The notes under the pieces are model-generated. The model was not told the DNA's origin. It saw only the letters and a list, made by a program, of their open reading frames with translations, and searched no databases. A stretch of DNA of 64,000 bases, from assembly GCA_963576475.1 (NCBI GenBank), contig OY754974.1, positions 5,162,274-5,226,273 of the forward strand, read 5' to 3'. The position numbers and the translations under genes are program-made. The DNA is from Molanna angustata (Eukaryota > Arthropoda > Insecta > Trichoptera > Molannidae). Below, piece by piece: positions 32,257 to 44,399 of this stretch; position 1 is the stretch's first letter; every line of letters begins with the position of its first letter.

Positions 32257-32735
32257 TTGAGATTTTGTATTTTTCTATGTTTGTACCAATTTTCAGCGTT
32301 CTAGCTTTTATGGTTTCTGAGATATATGGAAAAATAAAATAAAAATTCAAAAGTTGATAACCCCTGACTAAAAGAAAAATTCGAAATTCTGAGTATAAAA
32401 GTTTTGTAAGCCTATAATTTTTTATATATTCTGAAATTTTGGGCTCTGTAAATTGAGCGGATCAAAAGTTATAAGGGGGGGACACACACACACACACACA
32501 CAGACACACACACACACACAGACACACGAAATGTTCTACTCCGAATTTTGAGTAAATCCGTGTATGGAACATATATGCTGCGAAGCCTCTAAGTTGGTGT
32601 TTTTTGACTTCAAAGTTGGAAAAGCCGTGAAAAAAGTAGACCTCTCCATACAATTCTCGCGTATTCTGGCTTGATACATTGTCGATATGTTAATAGAACA
32701 AAGTTCTCCTGAACAAATCGACAGTTGGATAATTT
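32257..32735 (+). repeat. R4 dispersed repeat, with CA expansion
   Basis: gagattttgtatttttctat, agcgttctagcttttatggt, gataacccctgactaaaag, attgagcggatcaaaagtta and cgaattttgagtaaatccgt recur in order at 46326-46788. This copy carries a (CA)n tract at 32482-32525 where the other has only cacatagacacac. No stable ORF. Confidence 0.8.
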
Positions 32736-32739
32736 GATG

Positions 32740-35225
32740 TATCATGTAAATATTTGTTTCCAAAGAAACAATACAAAAAATATTAATATATCTTCTCTGG
32801 TTGCAAATTATCTTGAATAATTTTAATATGTAGGTACTAACAACATCTAAAAGTACATTCAATTTAAATCGATTTATGTAGAACTTCTTCTATAATGCTG
32901 TATATATATAACCAAATATACTATAAGTGAGAAAGTTCAGAAAGTTTTCACTCATTTATGGCAGTTTAAGACGCTATTCTATTTTTTTATATGTGCAAAA
33001 AAAAATTTTTTTTTCACAGAATATTTACTAATCTATAAAATATTGAAAAGGTCAATAATCTTCTCTTCGTCGAGTCATCTTCTTTTACATCCATCCATAA
33101 AAATGTTTCGTATTATAAAAATCGGTGATGGGATACGTCAAAACAGATTTCCATCGCGTCTGTCGTGTCGCATCGTCGCACTTTGATTAGTGTGTTGGGA
33201 TCCACAAGTTGGCTTCTTGCCAGGCCATTTTATGACATAAACAGATAATCACCATTGGAAAAGCAAACAACAAAGGAACATTAACATCAATGTAGTTGTG
33301 AATAATCGTGCCGTGTCGTTAATAGAGAAAATTGCCAGGAATATTCATAAAAGGCCGTTATTATGTTGTGTATACGATACCATCGCGACACTGAGGAGGT
33401 CTCGCTGTAATAACTACATAATCATATCGTAATTGGATGGGAGTTCCGCAAGGCAAATAATGCATACCTAGTATGTATTATTAATAAGATGCTAACGAGT
33501 CTGTTCAATTTTCAAATCGAACCAATCGTCGAAAAAAGTATACCTACGTCAGTCAAACTTTTGTCTATCGAGAGAGATCTGTTTTTGAGATATTTTTGGT
33601 ACCAGTAGATACATATATTTTTATCGACTCGGCATTAGGTAGATTTTGTGCTCGTAATTCCCACGGAAATGAAGTATTTTTTTAAAGTCCATTATGATAG
33701 TTCATAAAATTTTATACTCTATTTTTACCCTCGAGCTTAAAAATGCTACAGATCGATTCCGAATGGAATGCATCACTCAAAATTTACCTCTTTGAACTCG
33801 ATTTCAATTCTCTATTTGTACAAATGATGCGTTTCTCGTGTAACATAGTGTGAGGGTTTTCAGTTTTATTCAAATTAAAGATGGTTTTAAAATATCAAAT
33901 ATTTTTCTTATAAATGAAAATTATGACCGAACTTTATTAAAAACGATACCCAATAGATCAAAATATCGCTTTTTATTTATATTGCCTATTTCAAGGCATT
34001 TTTAAAATGTTTTGTGGTGGAAGGTTATTCAAAACATTCAACACCAAAAGGTGCAGATAACTCAAAACCATTTGGTGTGGAGAGGGAGCAAGGAGACCTT
34101 TGTCGGTATTGGACGGCAACTGAAGAAATAAAAATTTCCATCCGCCCTAGACATAATCAAGATTCAACAAATTTGTTGCCATAACCTACACGTTTTTAAA
34201 TGTAGCTGGGATCTAGCAAAATTTCTTTCTCAATATTTTCTAAGGCAAAAAGAAAACTTTTTAAATACTTTTCCAGACTTGATGAGATTGATGTAATAAT
34301 GAGATTATTGTAATCTATAGAAATTTGTAAAAATTTCAAATTATATTAATAAACTTTAAAAATGTCCCATTTCCGTTACGGAGTAACGTGAAAAATTTGT
34401 CTTGAAAAAATGTTCAAAACCTCGTTTGAATTCAACTGAAACTGTTTGAAGTGAATGGAAAATGTTCGTAAATTAATTAACATGACAAATAACGCGTGAA
34501 AATTCACATTTTCTTAAATGGAACATCACAGTGACAAAGTAGCCAACATCCGTCGCGACGCCCAACGTAGGTACGGCGTATTTTCTGATAGGATTAAATC
34601 AGAACATAAAATAGGTATGTTTGTTATTATGAATTAGTCTATATTTTATGAAATGTTGAAAATAAGCTAATAAATTGAACTTATCCAATAGGTTTTGTTT
34701 GAAAATTTGAAAAGAACCGGTAGGCTTTTTTTTACAAAAAGGTATTACTTTTTGCATCTTTCGTCGGTCCTAATGACTTATTGTTTTTCATTTAACTATA
34801 GAATTGTAAAAGTGAATTAGAGTTATATTACGAGTACTTAGTACAAGTAAAACACTTTGTTTTGATTCTATCAACTCTATTCATGGTCTCATTCACATTC
34901 TCACATTCATACATATTCTCACACATTTTCTTCTTTTACGTCCACTACGTACCAATATTCCCTTCTTTCAGACAATGTTCAGAATTCACACAATCATATT
35001 TTCTTTGTAGATTTTTCTTCCACACACTTTTTTTACTCAATTTTTTTTTTATTTATGTCAATAATACAATATAATATAACTAAACTTAAATATTATAAAG
35101 GAATTTATATTACGAAGACTGTTCTGAGAAAATACTACATAACAATAATTACGAAATATATTTTTATAACATAAATTTTCAATTAGGTTTAAAAGTAAAA
35201 ATGGATGGATGATGGATAATGATGA
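32740..35225. other. Long AT-rich spacer
   Basis: Less AT-rich patches at 33120-33430 and 34545-34600 have no open frame with splice support. A short inverted pair near 33990-34080 involves attcaacaccaaaaggt and aaccatttggtgtgg. Confidence 0.35.
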
Positions 35226-35227
35226 TG

Positions 35228-35365
35228 ATGGATGGATGGAGTCAAGAGGGACCTTCAGATAGCCGGTGTGTGGAATTGGAGAGAAAAGGCCACGGATAGG
35301 GTGCAATGGAGACGATTCTTTGAGGAGGCCAAGGCCCAACTTGGGCTGTGGAGCCACTGATGATG
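35228..35365 (+). pseudogene. RTE-like retrotransposon tail with TGA repeat end
   Basis: Reads DLQIAGVWNWREKATDRVQW, then RRFFEEAKAQLGLWSH and a stop inside (TGA)n at 35359-35377. The NWRE.A.DR..WR...EEAKA.LGL arrangement is a common end of endonuclease/RT polyproteins in insects. Only the last 45 or so residues remain. Confidence 0.75.
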
Positions 35366-35920
35366 ATGATGATGATAAAAGTAAAAAAATTACTAAAAAA
35401 GTAAAAAGCACTACACTCATAAAAAAAAAGAAATGTATTTGCGATGGTAAGGATTTGTTTGCATGTGCAGGAGGGCTATGTGGGGATTTGTGTAATGAAG
35501 GATGTATGAAGGCGTAAGAAAAAATGTCTTTATGAGTTAATTAGCTTTTTTTTGTCAGTCATTCTTAAAACACCTTTGAATTGTTTTTTCTACGATTCTT
35601 TATGCAATAATTTTATTTTTATTTATTTTATTTTATTTTATTTTATTAAAAGGGTACATCGACAGACATCCAGCTCACAATTCTCACAAAAAGAAAACAA
35701 TATTGGTTATTACTACGAGTGCTGGACGTCCAATTATGGATGCACACAAAATTACATGAGCTCTCACTCAATCACACACGCAAGTTACACAATTCAAGAA
35801 AAAAAAAGTTATAGAAGTTACATAAGTAGAAGCAAAAAAAAAACAGGCACATAAGAAGTCAAAAAAGTCATAAAAGTTAGAGAAAAGACAAAATAGCGTA
35901 CATAATAAGCACTGAGATCT
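35366..35920. other. Low-complexity spacer
   Basis: A- and T-rich runs (tttatttattttattttatt near 35620, aaagtcaaaaaagtc near 35860). No gene. It may contain the decayed 3' UTR of LINE G. Confidence 0.4.
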
Positions 35921-35923
35921 TCC

Positions 35924-36160
35924 TTAAAAGAACACGCGCGAGTTAACATTTTTTTTAAAAACAGAGAGTGAATCCGCAAACACGTCAAGATCAGGACACT
36001 CCCTTGTCATATCGTTATACTGTCTACACATTCTGGGTATGGGACTGTAATACATAAAGCTGGTCCGAAGTATATTAATGTGAAAGGTATTGGCGAATCT
36101 CAGCGATCTTCTAGGAATATTCAGTTTTATGTCTTGTAAAAGTCTTGAGTCATAATTGAT
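35924..36160 (-). pseudogene. LINE G: non-LTR RT C-terminus
   Basis: About 78 codons, open without a Met: SRLLQDIKLNIPRRSLRFAN, ILRTSFMYYSPIPRMCRQYN and CPDLDVFADSLSVFKKNV, stop at 35924-35926. The RTS...SPI.RMCR.YN...DVF..SL..FK pattern is the familiar closing segment of Jockey/R1-like RTs. 5'-truncated at a stop near 36161. Confidence 0.78.
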
Positions 36161-37084
36161 CTAAATTAATTATGAAATTCGTCAATCATATAGTTGCTTC
36201 TTCTTGCTGGCATTTTTAGAGTTTGCTGGCATTGTGTTCGTCCTGATACGCAATCTCCGCGTTTTTAAGTCTTCAGTCCCCTCCGCAGTCAGCTGTCCAA
36301 TTATTTTATCACGTATTTCATACTTTTATGAAAAACAAATCCGAGTTGTTTTTCGTTTTTTTTTGTTGAAACACTAATAGTTTGTAATTTTACTGTACAT
36401 GTTGTAAATCGTTGTTTGCATTAATCTCGGTTAGTAGTTTAAATTTCAAAATGTTCCCGTTTGATTTAAAACCAGTGGCAGTCGTGTGCGGCTGTTGGGT
36501 ATTATAGAATATAATATATTTGATATGGGGGACATTACTCATTCGTAAACCGACAGTTTATCAGCGGTGTGTCGGTTTGTCAGTGAGTCGTGTCGGAAAA
36601 TACGTCAACTGGATACCTACTCACAGAAGTGGGTAGATACAGGAGGCAGCTGGTTCAACTGTAACTCGTACACAACATAAAATTATGCTTTCAAATGTGA
36701 TTTGGGTTCAAATCAGATTTGTGCACCTCGTTGGAAACGCTAAACCAAAATTATTTTTTTAAATAATCAATCGATCGATTTTCTCGAAAATAAAATAAAA
36801 ATTTAACTAATGCATTCTTTAATACTGTGTCCTGTTATCTCATTTATTGAGCCTGTTTCTGGGATATAGAATTTCAGCTGTCTCGAATTAAAAGCTCCAG
36901 CTTAATTCTTTTGCTTCGTTTCCATTTCTTGGAAATGGTCCTTGTGATGTAGATTTGATCAGTCCCGAGTCAAATCCTTCATCTTTTAGTTTCATTAAGG
37001 TCGGTGTTATATGTAAGTTTATTCTGTTGATACTACTACGGGAGATGCTCTGAAGAACCTGAGACATTCGTTTTACTCAATATC
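36161..37084. other. Spacer, nothing recognised
   Basis: A less AT-rich patch at 36545-36680 (accgacagtttatcagcggt, gtcagtgagtcgtgtcgg) follows a TATA-like tataatatatt by about 40 bp. It could be a promoter, but no downstream exon is seen. Confidence 0.3.
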
Positions 37085-37300
37085 AACATACAGCCCGACT
37101 ATGCCCGACTATGGAACGATCTTCCGAATTCTGTGTTTCCACCTTCATACACCCGGGTCTTTTTAAGATCATAATTCATATTATCCTACCCAGATTGAAA
37201 CGCTATCTCTTCCCATCGCTACGTAGTGCGCTTCTTCGGAAGAGGATAATGGACCCAAACCGTATTTGCTAGTATCCCCTACATAGCTATGTTAGAAAAA
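37085..37300 (+). pseudogene. LINE F tail, second copy
   Basis: cgactatggaacgatcttcc, gaattctgtgtttccacctt and acgtagtgcgcttcttcgga match 7340-7500; the coding end reads ARLWNDLPNSVFP with a local duplication (actatgcccgactatg). Confidence 0.72.
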
Positions 37301-37650
37301 AAGAATATTCATTTCTCAAAGCCTGTTCTTTAGGTATCTATAGATGTTCAGTTTTGTCTTTGGTGCCCTTCGTGAAGGTCGGCTATCTGTTATGATATTT
37401 ATGGAAACGTCTTCTCATTCTTCCTCGAAGACAGAATGATAATATCTGAAACAAGAATGTTGAAAACTGACAATTGCATTACATGCAATAGGTTGATAAA
37501 ATATTGTAATAAATCAAACAATTCCATATTTTATTGTTTACAGTGGATCATATGAAAGTCAAACGACAACCGATCTTCGTACGGCATATTGAAAATGGTT
37601 AGAATTCAACAACTTTGGCCACTAAATCATGGCTTATCATCTTCACAAAT
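37301..37650. other. Spacer, nothing recognised
   Basis: AT-rich, no gene or repeat recognised. Confidence 0.35.
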
Positions 37651-37654
37651 TAAG

Positions 37655-37765
37655 CTTCATCGTCTTTGGATTTTGACTGAGGATAACGACAACGCTCAAT
37701 CACTTGTCAAATGGCCTGCCTCCAATTATGACGGTCATGGACACATCGAAGGGTTTCGGCAATTG
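37655..37765 (-). pseudogene. RTE-like tail, third type, short copy
   Basis: The minus strand reads ETLRCVHDRHNWRQAI and then CRYPQSKSKDDEA, stop, matching the end of 31163-31400 (AQNRLAWRRAI, SRYPQS). Confidence 0.55.
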
Positions 37766-37769
37766 AAAA

Positions 37770-38235
37770 AGTCTTTCTAAAGAAAATATAGAAATTCCAG
37801 AATCATTATTTGATATTGCAAAGCAATATTGCTGGTAGTTGTGCCCTAAAAGATGATCCCTAAATTGAGGTTTGAGAATCTTCGAATAAGGTTTTGAGGG
37901 TCAACTTTAGATAAAAAAACGATTCACATATGTATTCGATAATATCGGTACATATATTGGCTCAGTAAAATAGATGCATAATATAAGTCATGATACTTGT
38001 AAGTATAATAGTATTAGGTATGTTTTGCAAATTCTCCTAAATATCGCTCATATTGACTGTAGGTCTTCCGTAGGTACCTATAGTGAAAAAATATCATTTC
38101 ACTTTTCGCGTGCTAATAAGTATGCTGAGGTGACAGAAGTTATATTATTTTAGGCTTGCGTGTGAATTTGCAATCACGCTATTTCTCACATGTTCTATTT
38201 TCAACGATATAATTTAGTTGTGAAACCAAAAATTT
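37770..38235. other. AT-rich spacer, nothing recognised
   Basis: AT-rich, no gene. Confidence 0.4.
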
Positions 38236-38334
38236 ATATCTTGAGATATTATAGAACTCCGAAACATAATTATATCCATGATATGGGTAATCGTGAGGGT
38301 TTTGAATCCACCGTTTGACAAGACTTGCCCCCCA
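38236..38334. mobile_element. Palindromic MITE, half copy
   Basis: Only the right arm and centre remain: gagatattatagaactccga, aattatatccatgatatggg and gacaagacttgccccccag. Confidence 0.8.
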
Positions 38335-39085
38335 GGAAAATAAATTTGAATAAATAACTGATGAATCAAATAAATGATGTGCTTTATTACATACTAAATT
38401 AGAAATGTTTAGCACTTAGATCTCTTTACATAGGCACCTACTCCTATAGACATGGATTGTATAATGGTAAAGATACTGCATTTTTTTATTTTAGATAAAA
38501 TCCTATAGTAACTAGGTACTTAGATCGACAACATAGCCCTACTCAGGAAACACTTCTTCCGCGAGTCTTACAAAAATCTATTTAAAGCGCACTTGATGTG
38601 AGGTTATTTTATTTTACAAAGGACAGCACACAGTACATGCATACAATTATTAAAATTAAATAAATAATAATACAAAAATAACATGTACCTCTTACGTACT
38701 ATACCTAATATCAAAATAATACAACAAAAAAGTGTGAATTAGTGTGGGTGCGCGCATGAGAGAAGAGTAATACATACATGTGTGTGTGAAAGAGATATCT
38801 AGAAAGAGTGTGAGTGTGTGGGTATGTATGTATGTGTGTGTGAGAGAGAGGGTGTGCATGTGTGTGTAGACGAACATATATTGACAGATTCATGAGTTGA
38901 GAAGAAAAAGAAAATATATTGCTGAGGGTGGTTGGGAAAAATAAAATTAATCTGTAAATAATTGTTATAATGTCACGATGTTAGATGTAAGTTTATTTTT
39001 GAATGTTATATGTGAATCAAAAAATATGTCTAAGTCGGCGTTTTTTTCATAAGAGTTAAATAAAATAGGTTATCTCAAAAAACAG
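38335..39085. repeat. Spacer with GT/GA-rich microsatellite
   Basis: gtgtgtgaaagaga, gtgagtgtgtgg and tgtgtgtgtgagagagaggg lie at 38745-38870. The two minus frames there (38692-38893) are repeat translations. Confidence 0.7.
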
Positions 39086-39089
39086 CGAA

Positions 39090-39170
39090 ATTGCCATAAG
39101 GCAAAAAACCTCGCAACTTGCGCATGGTGCAAGGAAGTGTTTTTTATTATTATCATTATAAAAGTCATTT
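39090..39170 (+). mobile_element. SINE D tail fragment
   Basis: attgccataaggcaaaaaac, aacttgcgcatggtgcaagg and aagtgttttttattattatc match 49962-50025. Confidence 0.6.
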
Positions 39171-39309
39171 CAGTTTATTGTTATTTTTTTTCCATTTTTC
39201 TTCGAAAGTGTATGATTATTTTAATTATATGATGAAATGAATTAATGCTTCGTCTCCATTGAGATATTTAAGTATTTATTTATTTATTTATATACTTTAT
39301 GTCTACCTA

Positions 39310-39370
39310 CAGCAAGAGTACAATGCCGGTTTTATTGCCATAAGGCAATCTCTTCCGATCCTTAAAAACA
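39310..39370 (-). mobile_element. LINE B 3' end fragment
   Basis: ttattgccataaggcaatct and cttccgatcc resemble 17845-17870. Confidence 0.4.
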
Positions 39371-39476
39371 TCGATAGTGAATGTGTTAAAATATTGTTTA
39401 ATGTCTTAGAAAAATAGGAGAAAAAAAATAAAACCTAAGGAAGGAGCGAACCGAAAGATGCAGAAAATATATTCCT

Positions 39477-39545
39477 ACAGCGCCCTTGAGGTGAAATATT
39501 CACGAACGGCGCTATATTAATTATCCAAATAATTCTATTATTATT
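39477..39545 (+). mobile_element. LINE A 3' UTR end with hairpin
   Basis: gcgcccttgaggtgaaatat then tcacgaacggcgctatatt. GCGCC (39480-39484) pairs with GGCGC (39508-39512), and inner GTGAA (39491-39495) with TTCAC (39499-39503). An ATT-rich end follows. Confidence 0.75.
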
Positions 39546-39573
39546 AGAGCACAATCATATAACATTTATATAA

Positions 39574-39650
39574 TATTGTATCTCGGGTAACTAGAAGTAC
39601 TATGTCAAATATCAATTCAACACGTTCACAATAACAAGTTTTACATGTAA
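39574..39650 (-). mobile_element. SINE B body fragment
   Basis: ctcgggtaactagaagtact and tgtcaaatatcaattcaaca match 12222-12275 (tctcgggcaact, tgtcaaatattaat). Confidence 0.55.
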
Positions 39651-40378
39651 CAAAGTAAAACCATATGTATGTAGATACAAATTAAATAAAGTTCACATTT
39701 TTTATTGTTGGTTAACCTCGATTTTAGCTGTTAATACCACATGATTTAGCTGAGGTGAAAAAACCATGTGAAATAAACAGAGTTATACAGAATTAAGGGA
39801 TTTTTTTCTAAAATATGTATATAGGTATAATATTTAACTTAGACGACAGACGACGATTTTGTAACACGATTCCAGTTGATAATTGATGTTAAAATATGCC
39901 AGAAAATTACAATGTCATAAGTCATGACTAGTACAAAGAAGTGAAGAGTTTAAAGTGACATTTATATGTTTGACCAAAAATTGGCAACAAAACACATTCA
40001 TAAAATAGGCACATGTGTTTTTATACAAATTAATATGACTCAGTCCCTCAACAAAAAATATACTCAAACGTTAATTAGTTTTATTATCATTGTGTCATTT
40101 ACAACACAAACTGTAACAAAATAATCATTTCAAAGAAAATCTCAACACGTAACACATAAATTTGGAATGACAAACTGACGGTTGCTGGTGAAATGTTCTG
40201 GACACTATATCAAAAGGATTATTAACAAAAAATACTTTACAAAATGCTTTACAAAAAATAACAGTTACATTTCCCTTAGCCATATTATACATAACACTAG
40301 ACAAACTGTATATAATTTTTCAGTAGTTTCGAGAGTGAAAACCACACAAGGACAACTGCTCTACTGGATTTTGCAATA
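39651..40378. other. AT-rich spacer, nothing recognised
   Basis: AT-rich, no gene. The frame at 40182-40379 is unsupported. Confidence 0.4.
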
Positions 40379-40379
40379 A

Positions 40380-40590
40380 ATAAAGAAATAATTAAATAAA
40401 TAAATAATAAAATAAATAAACAAATAAATAAATAAACAAATAAAAATAGATAAAAAAAAATTAAAATAAATAAAAATAAAATACTAAAAATACATTCATA
40501 AACACATACATACATAAATACATACATATATACATACATTCATACATTGATACATACATACATACATTAATAAATAAAAATATATAATAA
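40380..40590. repeat. AAAT and ACAT low-complexity tracts
   Basis: (AAAT)n to about 40490, then imperfect catacatacat to about 40570. Confidence 0.92.
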
Positions 40591-40599
40591 CAATAGGAG

Positions 40600-40985
40600 A
40601 TTTCACATAGCGCCGTTTAATGACTCAAGATCATTCCAAGGGCGCTTATAGTTCATTTATGTGCTGCTCTACGAAACAAAGTTATTTTCGTTATTTTAGT
40701 GAAAGTGCTCTTTCTTTGAGCACTGCGGACAACTGGAGGCAGTGCATTCCACTTAATTGTAACTAAGCCGCTTTGTTGATAATGTCCAACTCCTTTAGGG
40801 AGTTGTTACTCTGCGGTCCAGATGACCTGACTGTGAGATGCCTCCCAGGCTATTTTCTCTGACACAGCTCTTGAATGTATTGTGATGCTAGATTGTTTGA
40901 AGCATTAAACACCGCCAAACGAATTTTGTAATCAACTCGCTCTGGACTCTACAACCAGTATATTTATTTTAGTAGTGGAGTTGTG
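40600..40985 (-). pseudogene. LINE A, minus-strand copy
   Basis: The minus strand reads DYKIRLAVFNASNNLASQYI and QELCQRK; after frameshifts it reads IKWNALPPVVRSAQRKSTFT and LFRRAAHK, stop near 40660. It ends in the LINE A hairpin: GCGCC/GGCGC (40641-40645 and 40610-40614) and inner AATGA/TCATT (40619-40623 and 40631-40635). 5'-truncated, with stops. Confidence 0.82.
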
Positions 40986-41067
40986 TGACATTGTTTTGTG
41001 TTACATATTTGTGTGACAGCCATTTATGTATCCATAATACATAATTTCTTAGTTTGATGTTTTTTAA

Positions 41068-41289
41068 AGGATATTCAGTAAGACTACGAACTCAATTAGA
41101 CTGCGTCTCACTAACCTGTCAAGTACACAAAATATTGTGCATTACAAAGGTTTTCAATTGTATAATGATTTGCCAGAATGTGTGAAGGAAGCATATGTTC
41201 TTGCCGTTTTTCGTCGCCTAGGTATTGAATACACAAAGGAAAAGATCTTTAAAGATATTGTGTGCTTACTTTGTTTTACGTTTATTTAA
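41068..41289 (+). pseudogene. LINE D: non-LTR RT C-terminus
   Basis: Open without a Met from 41068 to the stop at 41287-41289: KTTNSIRLRLTNLSSTQNIV, HYKGFQLYNDLPECVKEAYV and LAVFRRLGIEYTKEKIFKDI. Matches the minus-strand copy at 19837-20125. The frame is not broken in this segment, but everything upstream is missing. Confidence 0.8.
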
Positions 41290-42168
41290 TGGATATAAGA
41301 ATATTTTCTTGTTTGTTGATTTATAAGTCATACTTTTTTCCCATTTTTCCTATTTCCTATTTTGATTTATTTTAGTGTAATGTTTTTCTTTCCTTTTTTG
41401 TTTCCACTATTTAACTTTTTTCTGATATAGTAATCGTCTTTCTTCAAATTATTTACGCGCATACTTCAATATTTTGGACACCATGCAAGGGCCCTTGATA
41501 ACTTGTCGCAATGGTAACCTTGGAGAGTATAAGATTGCTCATCAACCTCTGGATCATCTAAGCATAAAGGCCCCAAATACACGAAGTGCACGAAGGTACA
41601 CTGAATTTTTGTTTTGTTAATAGCAACAAAATTTCATGTTAAAATTAACCGACTATAGTGACTGCAAAATATTTGGTATTGTGCAACCAAATGTTTTGTG
41701 CACACAGCCAAATAGTACAGTCATAAAAAGATGAATCTTTTTTACTGATAACAAAAAATTGGCAAAATCGCAGGTAGCCAGTTTGGTTGTCATAATACTT
41801 TTTTCAGTGTTTCTAATATTGAAAAAAATTGGAATTAAAGATTTTCGGTCTAGTTTTTTATGAGCCACATTATTATATGAAGGTGCATTCCGTGAATAAT
41901 GGTCAATAGGAAAAACCCGATACAAACTAGAACATATTTTGTTGGTAGGAGCATTAATTTAGTCGTGTTTTAATCAAACATATAAAAATACGCCTACGAA
42001 TTAAAAATAAGTAATTAATTGCTTAATTAACCTAAATATGATACATTATGGTATGTAGTTATTTCATGATTAATATAAATTATTTAAACCGTGGGTTTAT
42101 GATATTAGTAATTAGCTGAGAACAATCGAATTGTAATCTCAAATAAATTAGTTTGGTTCCTTTTATAA
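41290..42168. other. AT-rich spacer, nothing recognised
   Basis: A less AT-rich patch at 41480-41600 has no supported frame. Confidence 0.4.
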
Positions 42169-42171
42169 AAA

Positions 42172-42292
42172 CCGCCCGCCACTGGTCAGCAAAAGTAAAG
42201 AGACAAGATGACATGCGCCGTCCAATCTATCCAATTTGTTAGGCCATTTATTCAGTGTGAAGAGAAATGACCAGTGGCGGCTCGCGGTGACG
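42172..42292. mobile_element. Short TIR element (MITE-like)
   Basis: ccgcccgccactggtca (42172-42188) and tgaccagtggcggctcgcgg (42268-42287) are near-inverted ends around about 80 bp of non-coding sequence. Confidence 0.65.
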
Positions 42293-42484
42293 CGAATGTT
42301 TATGATTCCGAGAAGAAACGGACTAGTTGTACAACGAATATGTTTAATACTATTGGTTGATTCCCATTAAGTTTATTTTTTAAAGAAACCTTAGTCACAC
42401 CTTTAATGCTTTGCATTTGAAAAGATCTGAAGTCGATGACATTCCACGAGTGTGAATCTTCTATGCACATTCGTCGATTGTTCT

Positions 42485-42615
42485 TTTTGCACTATGGTGC
42501 CGAGATTGCTAACTAGAGGGCTCCATGAGCTACTTTTCGTCCTATGCATTTTTTTGTCGCTCATTTATCGTTCTGTGAAGGGGCCGTTTACAGTCCCCAT
42601 ATACAGAGCGGGTGG
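42485..42615 (+). repeat. R5 dispersed repeat
   Basis: ggtgccgagattgctaacta, gtgaaggggccgtttacagt and atacagagcgggtggtggtg match the reverse complement of 30838-30972. The 85-codon frame at 42452-42709 spans it and is not conserved with the other copy. Confidence 0.65.
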
Positions 42616-43020
42616 TGGTGGAAGTAGAGAATATGTAGGTATAATGTATTTGACAAAATACCGACCCAATGTTTTACAACAAAAAAGTTTACTTTTTAAT
42701 ATACTTTGAGGTTTTACTAATTAATTTATTTTTTTATTTTTTAAGTAATTTCATATCGACATATTTTATGCAAGGACACATTATATTTTTATTCTCCTCA
42801 TTCCTGCGGTAAATTTATTTATAATGCTAGATTTTAAGTTGGTATATTAGCAAAACAATATAGGGAATTATTGTTTAAAAACTTTTTACTAAAAAAATAT
42901 CAATATTTTAAATATGTTCACGTAATTTTGCAATGATTTTAATGATAATACATTAAAGCGACGATCTAGTATTTATGCATATTTTTAATTAAGAATAATA
43001 TAAATAGTAAAGCTTATAAA
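42616..43020. other. AT-rich spacer, nothing recognised
   Basis: AT-rich, no gene. Confidence 0.4.
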
Positions 43021-43126
43021 TGTCTTCGTGGCTCAGTTGGTTAGGTATCTGACTGCTGATCCAAAGGTCCCGGGTTCGATTCCCGGTGGAGACACAGTTT
43101 TTAAAATTGTGTTTTCAGTCTGGATA
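43021..43126 (+). mobile_element. SINE B, head and first part of body
   Basis: The best tRNA-like head in the window: cttcgtggctcagttggtta, then a perfect T-arm ccgggttcgattcccgg (43069-43085), then ggagacacagtttttaaaat. The body stops at tctggat. Not called a tRNA gene: the acceptor stem is imperfect and the same head fronts other SINE B copies. Confidence 0.82.
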
Positions 43127-43202
43127 TGCCGTTGTAGCGGGGTGCTTGCGAACTATTGTATGGAGAAACCAACACATGAAAGAAAGCAAAATGAAGATAT
43201 AA

Positions 43203-43373
43203 AAGACCTGCGTAAGGCCAATAATGACATACGCTATCGAAACCAGAGCCGACACCACGAGAACAAAGAGTCTCTTGCGAACCACCGAGATGAAAACTCT
43301 CCGCCCCATCGCAGGTTTAACCATCCGAGACAGAGTACGAAACTCCGAAATTCGGAGGATCTGCGATTATTAA
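43203..43373 (+). pseudogene. RTE-like retrotransposon fragment
   Basis: Open from 43203 to the stop at 43371-43373: KTCVRPIMTYAIETRADTTR, TKSLLRTTEMKTLRPIAGLT and IRDRVRNSEIRRICDY. The VRP.MTY..E, LLRTTEMKTLR.IAG, RDR.RN..IR..C order is diagnostic of RTE-type polyproteins just after the RT domain. It ends where the 5524-5785 tail begins (R.ICG). The annotated longest plus frame here is a different, meaningless frame. Confidence 0.85.
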
Positions 43374-44398
43374 CACCAACTCTTGTTGGTTGAAATAAAT
43401 TACCGTTTGGCAATAAATCCACCAGTGTACAGAGTGTATGTACAAGAAGTTATAAAAATAAAATAAATAAATAAATAAAATATGTAGATGTCACATACAC
43501 GATTATTTGAGTGTTTGTGAACTTTTTTTGAAAGCATGTAATATTAAACAAATTTAATTTTAATTTGATATGTTGAAGCAGCCTGATTACATGTCTGCTA
43601 TACGTAGATTCCGTTTTGTATTTGTGAACATACATAAATGTCAGGTTTACATATTATAACTGAAATAAAATTTTAAAAAGGGGGGCCGGAAACGGCATAA
43701 TCTTAGAAAATATCCAACAATTTAAAGTCTGTGTTAATCCACGCCTGTGTTAATCCAGTCTTCCTTCGGATGTCTTAACTAACATGACAAATTTGTGATC
43801 TGTTTGGAATCTTGGCGGACCGCCAACCCGTCCGATGAATCTTCCATTACTTATCTTGTAATATTGTATTTTACACATGGGACAAAAAAATCTCAATTGA
43901 ATAATAGAATCTAATAATAATCTCAAACTGTTTATAAACAAATATAATAATATATCATCTGTGATTTTTTTGTTTATCTTTTGCGTGACTCGTATACTCG
44001 TATCACGATATTGCAGTGTGAGTTTTGTTGAACGTTTTGAATCTGATACGCGGTTAAGATAGCGTACTGAGGTTTTCACAGGGTTGCCTTATAAAGCAAG
44101 TTTATAAATAGGTAAGGAATTTTTTGAATTAAATTATTTTATAAAAAATAATATGAAAAACAGTCATCACTAAACTTTACACTAAAAATTATTCACTTTT
44201 TCATTCTTGAAATATTGGCAACCCTTTAATGCACATTTATGTAGTAAATGGTATATTTTGTCAGCATTAAAAGTAAAATAAATATCAAATTTCCAGAACT
44301 TTTCGAAAGTTTTGACACTTGAAATCAAACAGAGGAAAGGAATGTACGTTCACCGAAAACAAATCAGCTCTAAATTTGTACTACAACACATTATATAT
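43374..44398. other. AT-rich spacer, nothing recognised
   Basis: A direct repeat gtgttaatcca occurs at about 43732 and 43747. The minus frame at 43750-44079 has no recognisable content. Confidence 0.4.
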
Positions 44399-44399
44399 G

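Noticed and set aside
42452..42709. 85-codon ORF
   Set aside because: Lies across repeat R5; the frame is not kept in the copy at 30838-30972.
43021..43093. Functional tRNA gene
   Set aside because: Good T-arm and box sequences, but the acceptor stem is imperfect and the same head leads SINE B bodies at 44400 and 49150.
43028..43393. 121-codon plus ORF
   Set aside because: Runs from the SINE B head into an RTE fragment in the wrong frame; the true RTE frame is 43203-43373.
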